A stretch of 29,579 bases of DNA from an uncultured Clostridia bacterium (GTDB taxonomy: Bacteria > Bacillota > Clostridia > UBA1381 > UMGS1253), in contig CAKSHB010000018.1 in the NCBI GenBank assembly GCA_934456295.1, forward strand, positions 1 through 29,579, written 5' to 3'. Below the pieces are notes generated by a model. It was not told the origin of the DNA, did not search any database, and worked only from the letters and a program-made list of their open reading frames with translations. Position numbers and translations under genes: made by a program. Positions 22,729 to 29,579 of the stretch are shown in pieces; within the stretch, counting starts at the first letter, position 1; each line of letters starts with the position of its first letter.

Positions 22729-23895
22729 TTAAACGTAGTTTTTATCTATATTTATGACGGCATAGTACTCGGGGTTAGCTTCTGTAACCTTTTTTTGTAC
22801 CAGCCTTTTAAGCTCTTTGTCGCTCATTTTGCAGTCATACGGCACAACTAAATCAAATATAAGGTTTGTATGCGTATGACCCGAAACCATGCGGAAATCA
22901 TGCATGGTAAACTGCGGATTAATCTGCTCTATTATGCGTACAACCGCTTCTTTTGTGCGGTTTATGGCCTCGTTGTCCGTTTCTATGGGGTCCATGTGTA
23001 TAACGGCGTCGCATTTAAACCGTTCTTTAAGCTCACGCTCTATCAAATCTATCGTGTCATGAAGCTTCAGCACATCGCCTTTTGCGCTTACCTCGGCATG
23101 AAGTGAGAGCATAAAGCGCATCGGGCCGTAGTTGTGAATTATTAAATCATGCATACCGAGTATACCCTCATGAGCCATAACGGTATCGGTTATTTCGTCC
23201 ACAAGCTCTGCCGAAGGCGCCTGACCGAGCAAGGGAGCAAGCGAGTCGCGGATTGTCTGATAGCCTGTAAAAAATATAAAGCCTGCCACAACAAGACCTA
23301 TGTAGCCGTCGATGGTATATCCGGTAAGTTTAAAGACAATAACGCCGATAAGTACGGCAAAGGTTGCGGCAGAGTCGCTGAGGCTGTCTTTTGCAGTTGC
23401 TGCCATTGACTGTGACGCTATTTTAACCCCTATGCGTTTGTTAAACAAAAACATCCACAGTTTCACAAGTATGGATATTACAAGCACAAAAACCGATATG
23501 GGTGTGTACACGATTGCATCATAGCTGAAAATTTTCTCAAAAGAGGTTCTGACAAGCTCTGCCCCCATCAAAAGTATGGCTATTGATACAAAAAGCGCAG
23601 ATATGTACTCAATCCTGCCGTGTCCGAAGGGGTGCTCTTTGTCCGCAGGTTTGCCCGACATTTTAAAGCCGATAAGTGTGATTACGGAAGAAAGTGCATC
23701 GGACAGATTGTTGAGTGCGTCCGCGGTTACCGAAACGGAAGCACTTATTATTCCGGCGAAAATTTTAAGTGCGGAAAGTATAATGTTTAAAAAAATCCCG
23801 ACAGCTCCGCCGAGTATGCCATATTTTACGCGCACATGCTCGTCTGACGTGTTTTCGTAATCCTTTATGAATATTTTGAAAAGAAAATCTGCCAT
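22729..23895 (-). CDS. Cation diffusion facilitator family transporter
   Basis: A 388-residue inner-membrane antiporter that exports divalent metal in exchange for protons. Six membrane segments occupy about residues 28-220. The binding residues are Asn62 and Asp66 in TM2 (ALNNLSDAL) and Asp170 and Asp174 in TM5 (KDSLSDSAA); HPFGHGRIEY after TM2 is the family loop. The C-terminal cytoplasmic domain (about 225-310) has HAEVSAKG, and an extra 70 residues follow. An Asn-Asp/Asp-Asp set resembles Mn-type CDFs more than Zn-type, which use histidine in TM5; metal choice remains inference. No Mn riboswitch is apparent upstream. First gene of the minus-strand series, driven by a near-consensus promoter. 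Confidence 0.9.
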   Translation of the reverse strand: MADFLFKIFIKDYENTSDEHVRVKYGILGGAVGIFLNIILSALKIFAGIISASVSVTADALNNLSDALSSVITLIGFKMSGKPADKEHPFGHGRIEYISALFVSIAILLMGAELVRTSFEKIFSYDAIVYTPISVFVLVISILVKLWMFLFNKRIGVKIASQSMAATAKDSLSDSAATFAVLIGVIVFKLTGYTIDGYIGLVVAGFIFFTGYQTIRDSLAPLLGQAPSAELVDEITDTVMAHEGILGMHDLIIHNYGPMRFMLSLHAEVSAKGDVLKLHDTIDLIERELKERFKCDAVIHMDPIETDNEAINRTKEAVVRIIEQINPQFTMHDFRMVSGHTHTNLIFDLVVPYDCKMSDKELKRLVQKKVTEANPEYYAVINIDKNYV

Positions 23896-23964
23896 TTTTC
23901 GGATACGCCTTCCTTATTTCGGTAATATAAACATTCGTAATTATATGTAAAGCATACAGTAAAA

Positions 23965-23993
23965 ATTATGACACAAAAACAGCATTTTGTCAA
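23965..23993 (-). promoter_or_regulatory. Strong promoter of the CDF-WG-cca-GH42 series
   Basis: On the minus strand: TTGACA (23993-23988), 17 nt and CATAAT (23970-23965). The -35 is perfect and the -10 differs at one base. It lies about 65 nt upstream of the CDF start. Confidence 0.75.
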
Positions 23994-24066
23994 TATTTAC
24001 AGCGGTATGGGCAGTATAAAACATCTTAAAAAAACAGCTGCCGCCATGCGATAGTATATATAAAAA

Positions 24067-24882
24067 TTACAGTCTTGGTTTTGAGGAAACGGACATATAC
24101 TGTCCGGGCGTTGTACTGTAGTATTTTTTAAAGCTGCGGTTAAATGAGCGCAAACTGTGAAAACCGCACTCAAAAGCAATATCTGTCACCTTTTTGCCCG
24201 AAATTTTCAGAAGCTCTTTTGATTTTTTCAGCCGGAAAACCGTCATAAATTCCACAAAGCTTACGGAGGTTATCTGTTTGAATATATGAGCAAAGTAGTA
24301 CTTTGAATAGCCGCAGTATGAGGCGATATCGTCAAGAGAGATTTTTTCGTTGTAATGAAGCTCGAGATAATCATTTACGCTGTTAAGCAGAGCGAGCTTA
24401 TCCATGTTCTTTGAGTCATCGGAGATATATTGCAGGTCAAGATTTCGTACAATGAGCGTAAGACATTTGCTCAGATACATATTTATTGCAAATTCATAAC
24501 CGTTTTCTTTTTTTGAAAATTCCTCTGAAATATGCTCAAATATGCTCTTTATTTCGGCATGCAGAGGGGAGGACGGCGAAATTACACAGCGCTTGCAGGA
24601 ATATCTGAAATATTCGGGAACATAGAGCTTTACGACATGAACCCGATTTACACATTCTGATGAAAAATCGTGTATTTCGTACGGAAAAATCAGAAGAAAA
24701 TCTTCTGCCGACAAAATATGACGCACTCCGTTTTTTGTAATCGATATGCTTCCCGAAAGAACCCTCACAATTTCAAATTCGGCGTGATAATGGGGAATAT
24801 AATTAAAATTTCTGCTGTCCGGGCTGATGTATGGGTGAAAAGGCAGCGCTTCATGCACATTTTCAAAAAATATATTTGACAT
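24067..24882 (-). CDS. AraC-family regulator with N-terminal cupin, likely xylose/xyloside activator
   Basis: A 271-residue regulator. The N-terminal sugar-binding cupin (about residues 20-100) shows IPHYHAEFEIVRVLSGSISI and DFLLIFPYEIHDF. The AraC DNA-binding domain occupies about 165-265, with YFAHIFKQITSVSF and VTDIAFECGFHSLRSFNRSFKKYY. The ATG at 24882 is chosen because GGAGGGAG lies just before it; an open frame extends to 24960 but lacks a ribosome site and would run across the promoter. It is divergent from xylA-xylB-GH3, with 143 nt between the start codons, so control of that operon by xylose or a xyloside is the natural inference. Confidence 0.9.
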   Translation of the reverse strand: MSNIFFENVHEALPFHPYISPDSRNFNYIPHYHAEFEIVRVLSGSISITKNGVRHILSAEDFLLIFPYEIHDFSSECVNRVHVVKLYVPEYFRYSCKRCVISPSSPLHAEIKSIFEHISEEFSKKENGYEFAINMYLSKCLTLIVRNLDLQYISDDSKNMDKLALLNSVNDYLELHYNEKISLDDIASYCGYSKYYFAHIFKQITSVSFVEFMTVFRLKKSKELLKISGKKVTDIAFECGFHSLRSFNRSFKKYYSTTPGQYMSVSSKPRL

Positions 24883-24907
24883 TTTTCTCCCTCCGTTCAA
24901 TACGGTC

Positions 24908-24936
24908 ATTATATAACAATATTTAAAAAAAAGCAA
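24908..24936 (-). promoter_or_regulatory. Promoter of the AraC regulator gene
   Basis: On the minus strand: TTGCTT (24936-24931), 17 nt and perfect TATAAT (24913-24908). CAATAT occurs twice within it (24917-24922 and 24934-24939), 17 nt apart, a possible but weak regulator half-site pair. Confidence 0.6.
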
Positions 24937-24950
24937 TATCTGTCTTAAAG

Positions 24951-24978
24951 TTGGCAACAAACCGCATAGCTTTATTAT
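24951..24978 (+). promoter_or_regulatory. Putative promoter of xylA
   Basis: TTGGCA (24951-24956), 16 nt and TATTAT (24973-24978), about 48 nt upstream of the xylA start. It is back to back with the regulator promoter. A separate TATAAT at 24990-24995 has no matching -35. Confidence 0.4.
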
Positions 24979-25025
24979 TATTTATCCGATATAATTATAA
25001 AAAAGTATTGGGGGGAATGATAATT

Positions 25026-26342
25026 ATGAGCGAATTTTTTAATGTAGAAAAAATATATTATGAGGGTGCAAAGTCGAAAAACCCGTTTGCCTTCAAGCAT
25101 TACAACCCGAATGAAAAAATAGGCAAAAGCACAATGCGCAAGCAGCTGCGGTTTGCGCTTTCATACTGGCACACGCTCGGCGGTGACGGTACGGACATGT
25201 TCGGCGCCGGCACGATGGATAAATCTTTCGGCGCAAAAGAACCTCTTGAAATTGCCGAAAGAAAAGTCGGTGCGGCATTTGAGCTGATGAATAAGCTCGA
25301 TATTGACTTTTTCTGTTTTCATGACAAGGATATTGCTCCCGAAGGTGAAAGCCTCGGCGAATTTCAGAAAAACCTTGACAAAATTGTGCCGCTTATCAAG
25401 GAAAACATGAAAAAGTACAATAAAAAGCTTTTGTGGGGTACGGCAAACATGTTCAACCACCCGCGCTATGCGCACGGCGCCGGCACAAGCTGCAATGCAG
25501 AGGTTTATGCATATGCCGCGGCACAGATAAAAAAAGCGATTGACATTACGATGGAGCTTGGCGGAAAGGGATATGTATTCTGGGGAGGAAGAGAAGGATA
25601 CGAAACACTTCTAAACACGGATATGCCGCTTGAGCTTGACAATATGGCGCGATTGCTTAAAATGTCTGTTGAATATGCACGCGGTAAAGGCTATGACGGC
25701 GATTTTTACATCGAGCCGAAGCCGAAGGAGCCGACAAAACATCAGTATGATTTTGACACGGCGACGGTTTTGGGCTTTCTGAGAAAATACGGGCTTGAAA
25801 ATGACTTTAAAATGAATATAGAGGCAAACCATGCGACGCTTGCACAGCACACCTTTATGCATGAGCTTGCAACAGCAAGGGTTAACGGCGTATTCGGCTC
25901 AATCGATGCAAACCGGGGCGACACACTGCTTGGCTGGGACACGGACCAGTTCCCGACAAACGTGTATGAGGCTGCGATGTGTATGCTTGAGGTATTGCGT
26001 GCGGGGGGATTTGTAAACGGCGGCTTGAATTTTGACGCAAAGCCGAGGCGCGCCTCCATGACAGAAGAGGACATTTTCCTTTCATATATAGCCGGCATGG
26101 ATTGCTTTGCACTCGGGCTGAAAATTGCATATAAGATTATAGAGGACGGCAGAATAGATTCATTTGTTAAAGAAAGATACAGCTCTTTCACATATGGCAT
26201 AGGCGAAAAAATCGTAAACGGAACGGCTACGCTTGAGGAACTTTCGGATTATGCGCTGAAGGCAGATGTTGTTACGGAAAGAAACAGCGGCAGACAGGAG
26301 TATCTTGAAAGCATAATAAATGATATTATGTTCGGGGCATGA
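25026..26342 (+). CDS. xylA: Xylose isomerase (class II)
   Basis: A 438-residue cytoplasmic enzyme converting D-xylose to D-xylulose with two divalent metals. FHDKDIAPEG holds catalytic His99 and Asp102; GYVFWGGREGYETLLNTDM, IEPKPKEPTKHQYDFD, IEANHATLAQHTFMHEL and GSIDANRGDTLLGWDTDQFP are the metal and substrate signatures. Length is normal for class II (about 435-440). The start at 25026 has a run of G residues (25010-25015) 10 nt upstream; upstream in-frame starts at 25017 and 24951 lack spacing or a ribosome site, and the latter would lie in the promoter. First gene of xylA-xylB-GH3. xylB begins 10 nt after its stop codon, indicating translational coupling. Confidence 0.97.
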   Translation: MSEFFNVEKIYYEGAKSKNPFAFKHYNPNEKIGKSTMRKQLRFALSYWHTLGGDGTDMFGAGTMDKSFGAKEPLEIAERKVGAAFELMNKLDIDFFCFHDKDIAPEGESLGEFQKNLDKIVPLIKENMKKYNKKLLWGTANMFNHPRYAHGAGTSCNAEVYAYAAAQIKKAIDITMELGGKGYVFWGGREGYETLLNTDMPLELDNMARLLKMSVEYARGKGYDGDFYIEPKPKEPTKHQYDFDTATVLGFLRKYGLENDFKMNIEANHATLAQHTFMHELATARVNGVFGSIDANRGDTLLGWDTDQFPTNVYEAAMCMLEVLRAGGFVNGGLNFDAKPRRASMTEEDIFLSYIAGMDCFALGLKIAYKIIEDGRIDSFVKERYSSFTYGIGEKIVNGTATLEELSDYALKADVVTERNSGRQEYLESIINDIMFGA

Positions 26343-26352
26343 GGTGAATTGT

Positions 26353-27801
26353 ATGAACGGCAAAAAGTATCTTATCGGAGCCGATATCGGAACATCGGGC
26401 ACAAAAACGGCGCTTTTTGATACGGACGGTAATGTAATCAAGACAAAAACGGTTGAATATCCGATGTATCAGTCCCAAAACGGCATGGCAGAGCAAAATC
26501 CCGATGACTGGTGGAGAGCCGTGGAGGAAACGCTCGAATATGTCGGCATACAGAACGTTTGCGGTATCGGGCTTTCGGGGCAGATGCACGGGCTTGTTAT
26601 GCTTGATGAAAACGGAGAAGTAATACGTCCGGCAATCATCTGGTGCGACCAGAGAAGTGCGGCAGAATGTGAGGAAATTACGGAAAAGGTTGGCTTGGAC
26701 AGACTGCTTGAAATAACCGCAAATCCCGCACTTACGGGGTTTACCGCATCAAAGCTGCTGTGGGTAAAGAAGCATGAGCCCGAGAATTACAAAAAATGCA
26801 TACACATTCTTCTGCCGAAGGACTATATCCGTTATAAACTTACGGGGGAGTTTGCAACAGATGTGTCGGACGCAAGCGGCATGCAGCTTCTGGACGTAAA
26901 AAAACGCTGCTGGTCGAAGGAAATTCTGCAAAAACTGGACATTTCCGAAAAATTGCTGCCAAAACTTTATGAAAGCACGGAGGTTACCGGATATTATAAA
27001 GGAATTCCCGTTGCGGCAGGCGGAGGGGACAATGCATGTGCGGCGATAGGCTGCGGAACGGTGAAAGACGGCAGGGCGTTTACAACAATAGGCACAAGCG
27101 GCGTTGTATATGCGCATACAAACAGTCCGGTTATCGACAAAAACGGCAGAATTCATACGTTCTGCTGTGCCGTACCGGGAAAGTGGCATGCGATGGGTGT
27201 CACTCAGGCGGCAGGACTGTCGCTGAAATGGTTTCGGGATAATTTTGCGAAAGAGCTTTCATACAGTGATATTGATGATGAGGTAAAAAATGTGCCGATA
27301 GGGGCGGAAAAGCTTTGGTATCTGCCGTATCTTATGGGGGAGCGCACGCCGCATCTTGACCCGGACGCGAGGGGAGTATTTTTCGGAATTTCCGCAATGC
27401 ACAAAAAAGCGCATTTCCTTCGTGCAGTCATGGAGGGCGTGACATACTCGCTGCGTGACTGCCTTGAAATACTCATGGAAAATAATATTGCGGTTGACGA
27501 TATGACCGCTGTCGGGGGCGGCGCAAAAAGCGAGGTATGGCGCGAAATGCTTGCGTCGGTGTTTGAGGCGCCGATAAAGACGCTTCGCTCGTCGGAAAGC
27601 GCGGCGCTCGGGGCGGCAATTCTGGCAGGCGTTGCCGCAGGGGTATATGATGACGTTGAAAGTGCATGCGATAAAATTATCGGGTATTCTGCGCCTGTGA
27701 AGGCTCGGAATACCGATGAGTACAAAAAGTATTATGATGTTTACAGGGGGCTGTACCAAAGCCTGAAAAATGATTTTGAAAAAATCGGGGCGATGAAATA
27801 A
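26353..27801 (+). CDS. xylB: Xylulokinase (FGGY family)
   Basis: A 482-residue cytoplasmic kinase phosphorylating D-xylulose to xylulose 5-phosphate. The N-terminal FGGY domain has IGADIGTSGTKTALFD (phosphate loop), GLSGQMHGLVMLD and AIIWCDQRS; the second domain has AAGGGDNACAAIGCG with the catalytic Asp, TTIGTSGVVYA and AVGGGAKSEVWREMLASVF. The pattern GLSGQMHG and the position after xylA single out xylulokinase among FGGY kinases. GAGGTG (26341-26346) starts within the xylA stop region and supports ATG 26353; an open frame from 26320 overlaps xylA and is rejected. Product enters the pentose phosphate pathway. Confidence 0.96.
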   Translation: MNGKKYLIGADIGTSGTKTALFDTDGNVIKTKTVEYPMYQSQNGMAEQNPDDWWRAVEETLEYVGIQNVCGIGLSGQMHGLVMLDENGEVIRPAIIWCDQRSAAECEEITEKVGLDRLLEITANPALTGFTASKLLWVKKHEPENYKKCIHILLPKDYIRYKLTGEFATDVSDASGMQLLDVKKRCWSKEILQKLDISEKLLPKLYESTEVTGYYKGIPVAAGGGDNACAAIGCGTVKDGRAFTTIGTSGVVYAHTNSPVIDKNGRIHTFCCAVPGKWHAMGVTQAAGLSLKWFRDNFAKELSYSDIDDEVKNVPIGAEKLWYLPYLMGERTPHLDPDARGVFFGISAMHKKAHFLRAVMEGVTYSLRDCLEILMENNIAVDDMTAVGGGAKSEVWREMLASVFEAPIKTLRSSESAALGAAILAGVAAGVYDDVESACDKIIGYSAPVKARNTDEYKKYYDVYRGLYQSLKNDFEKIGAMK

Positions 27802-27867
27802 GAAGGCTGAAACATTAAACAGAAGGCCGGAGATTTTGAAACTTAAAATACGGAGGTCATGAGGATT

Positions 27868-29579
27868 ATGGGTTTTGAAAAACGCGCGCGGGAGCTGGTA
27901 TCAAAAATGACTCTTGCGGAAAAAATTGCACAAATGCGCTACGAAGCGCCGGCGATAGAGAGGCTTGGTGTGCCGGCATATAACTGGTGGAACGAAGCAT
28001 TGCACGGTGTTGCACGCGCCGGTACGGCAACGGTATTTCCGCAGTCTGTCGCCATGGCGGCAAGCTTTAATTCGGATTTGATGTATCAGGTTGCGGCGGC
28101 AATTTCGGACGAGGTTCGCGCAAAGTACAACGAATACAAAAAGTTTGGCGAAACATGTATCAACCAGGGGCTTACCTGCTGGTCGCCGAATATTAACATT
28201 TTCCGTGACCCGAGATGGGGCAGAGGTCATGAAACCTACGGTGAGGATCCGTATCTGACGGGACGTATGGGAGTATCATTCATCAAGGGCTTGCAGGGCA
28301 GCGGAAAATACAGAAAGACAGACGCGACAATTAAGCATTATGCCGTGCACAGCGGCCCCGAGGCTTTGCGTCATGAGTTTAATGCCGAGGTCGGCGAAAA
28401 GGATTTGTATGAAACATATTTGTGGGCGTTTAAATACTGCATTGACAACGCTAAGCCTGCGGCGGTAATGGGGGCTTACAACCGTACCAACGGGGAGGCA
28501 TGCTGTGCAAGCAAAACACTTTTGCAGGACATACTGCGCGGTGAGTTTGGTTTTGAGGGGTATTGTGTGTCGGACTGCGGAGCGATAAAGGACATAAACA
28601 AATATCACCATATCACAAAAAATGAGGCAGAAAGTGCGGCGCTGGCTGTAAACATGGGCTGCGAGCTTAACTGCGGCTGTGCGTACAAATTTTTGAAAAC
28701 TGCCGTTGCGGCGGGACTTGTCAGCGAAGAAACGATAACGGAAGCGGTTGTCAAGCTGTTCAAGAGCAGATTTGAGCTTGGTATGTTTGATGATGGCTGC
28801 GAGTATGACAACATCGGCTACGATGTTGTTGAATGTGAAAAGCACAGAGAGCTTAGCCGTAAAATGGCACAGGAAAGCATTGTGCTTTTGAAAAATGACG
28901 GCATACTGCCGCTTGATACGAATAAGAAAATTGCGGTTATAGGACCGAATGCGAACAGCGTTTCGGTTCTGCTTGCAAACTATAACGGTACACCGCTGAA
29001 GCCGTATACGATTTTGAGGGGAATACAGGAGTACACAAATCCGTATTATGCAGAAGGCTGCGATTTGTGCAGAGATTTACGGGACGAGGAAATAGAAGGC
29101 GAAAGACAGCTTGTGACGGAGGCAATTTGTGCAGCGCGCAATGCCGATGTGGTTGTCATGTGCATGGGAATTAATCCGGCGATAGAAGGTGAGCAGACGG
29201 ACGACTATAACGGATATTCAAACGGCGGAGATAAGATAACGCTTGAGTTCCCCGAGGTACAGAAAAGACTGTATGAGAAGATAAAGGAAACGGGCAAACC
29301 GATTGTGTTTGTAAATGTGAGCGGAAGCTGTCTTAACCTTTCAAAGCTGAAAGCAGAATGTGAGGCTATTATCCAGTGTTTCTACCCGGGCGAGCTTGGA
29401 GGACTGGCACTTGCGGATATTTTATTCGGCAAGGTATCACCGTGCGGCAGGCTGCCCGTGACGTTTTATGAAAGCTGTGACGATTTGCCTGCATTTGAGG
29501 ATTATTCGATGGAAAACAGAACCTACAAATTCTATAAGGGCACACCTGTTTATGATTTCGGCTATGGTCTTACATACTC
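27868..29579 (+). CDS. Glycoside hydrolase family 3 beta-xylosidase/beta-glucosidase, 5' part (runs off window)
   Basis: At least 570 residues, open to the window end. No signal peptide, so probably cytoplasmic. The N-terminal barrel has YNWWNEALHGVARAG, WSPNINIFRDPRWGRGHETY and the nucleophile Asp236 in GYCVSDCGAI. The second domain follows from about residue 330, with SIVLLKNDGILPL, AVIGPNAN and an INPAIEGEQTD acid/base-like loop; NYNGTPLKPYTILRGI is typical of the xylosidase branch. The last bases encode FGYGLTY, just before the usual fibronectin-III domain, which must lie beyond the window. GGAGG (27852-27856) supports ATG 27868, though an in-frame ATG at 27859 is possible. It is 66 nt after xylB; context favours xylosidase activity on imported xylo-oligosaccharides. 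Confidence 0.93.
   Translation, partial: MGFEKRARELVSKMTLAEKIAQMRYEAPAIERLGVPAYNWWNEALHGVARAGTATVFPQSVAMAASFNSDLMYQVAAAISDEVRAKYNEYKKFGETCINQGLTCWSPNINIFRDPRWGRGHETYGEDPYLTGRMGVSFIKGLQGSGKYRKTDATIKHYAVHSGPEALRHEFNAEVGEKDLYETYLWAFKYCIDNAKPAAVMGAYNRTNGEACCASKTLLQDILRGEFGFEGYCVSDCGAIKDINKYHHITKNEAESAALAVNMGCELNCGCAYKFLKTAVAAGLVSEETITEAVVKLFKSRFELGMFDDGCEYDNIGYDVVECEKHRELSRKMAQESIVLLKNDGILPLDTNKKIAVIGPNANSVSVLLANYNGTPLKPYTILRGIQEYTNPYYAEGCDLCRDLRDEEIEGERQLVTEAICAARNADVVVMCMGINPAIEGEQTDDYNGYSNGGDKITLEFPEVQKRLYEKIKETGKPIVFVNVSGSCLNLSKLKAECEAIIQCFYPGELGGLALADILFGKVSPCGRLPVTFYESCDDLPAFEDYSMENRTYKFYKGTPVYDFGYGLTY

Noticed and set aside
23896..24066. Possible manganese (yybP-ykoY) riboswitch upstream of the CDF transporter
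   Set aside because: The short leader after the promoter (about 65 nt) lacks the conserved paired loops of that riboswitch.
24883..25025. Catabolite-repression (cre) site near xylA
   Set aside because: No segment matches the cre consensus with its central CG and flanking TG/CA at the right spacing.
27204..27759. Two overlapping minus-strand frames inside xylB
   Set aside because: Both are antisense to a strongly conserved kinase gene and overlap each other; neither shows a motif.
1..29579. CRISPR arrays, insertion sequences, prophage or integrative elements
   Set aside because: No regularly spaced repeats, transposase, integrase or attachment-site duplication at the tRNA-Leu gene could be seen.

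Overview
The window reads as chromosome of an anaerobic, low-to-moderate GC Firmicute, most likely a gut-type member of class Clostridia. The grounds are strong Shine-Dalgarno sites (AAGGAG type), frequent TTG starts, an oxygen-sensitive class III ribonucleotide reductase with its radical-SAM activase, an MBOAT/DHHW surface-acylation cluster, a copper-amine-oxidase-N-type surface domain, and plant-glycan enzymes (GH42, GH3, xylose isomerase, xylulokinase). No insertion sequence, phage gene, integrase or CRISPR array is visible. The species cannot be fixed from the sequence alone.

Layout. 1-892: 3' part of proA. 1033-2853: typA/bipA with its own promoter and terminator. 3074-3949: membrane-anchored polysaccharide deacetylase. 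4080-6839: a compact heavy-metal export operon (SmtB/CadC-type repressor, stand-alone HMA metallochaperone, CadA/ZntA-type P1B ATPase) with a consensus promoter, a perfect 12-bp inverted-repeat operator over the -10 and a strong terminator. 7062-7454: small secreted protein. 7541-10824: nrdD-nrdG-dut, behind a promoter with two candidate NrdR boxes. 10952-11040: tRNA-Leu(UAA). 11150-13420: an FAD-dependent oxidoreductase divergent from a PocR-domain AraC-type regulator. 13421-13788: an AT-rich gap with a candidate minus-strand small RNA that has a CU-rich, anti-Shine-Dalgarno-like loop and ends in a strong terminator. 13789-17521: DUF4358-like lipoprotein, MBOAT acyltransferase, DHHW/AlgX-like protein and a 63-residue, 14-cysteine peptide. 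17618-23895, minus strand: CDF cation transporter, WG-repeat surface protein, CCA-adding enzyme and GH42 beta-galactosidase, closely spaced behind one good promoter. 24067-29579: AraC regulator divergent from xylA-xylB-GH3, the last gene running off the window end.

How the genes work together. Two carbohydrate blocks (GH42; xylA-xylB-GH3 with its AraC regulator) point to use of galactosides and xylo-oligosaccharides, the xylose entering the pentose phosphate pathway as xylulose 5-phosphate. NrdD, NrdG and Dut form a dNTP-supply unit. The metal operon is self-regulated and confers Zn/Cd/Pb-type efflux; the CDF protein is a second, separate cation exporter whose binding residues resemble the Mn group. 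The lipoprotein-MBOAT-DHHW block very probably acylates an extracellular polymer. The least ordinary items are the candidate anti-SD small RNA, the cysteine-rich peptide after the acylation genes, and the WG-repeat/copper-amine-oxidase-N protein placed between a cation transporter and cca.
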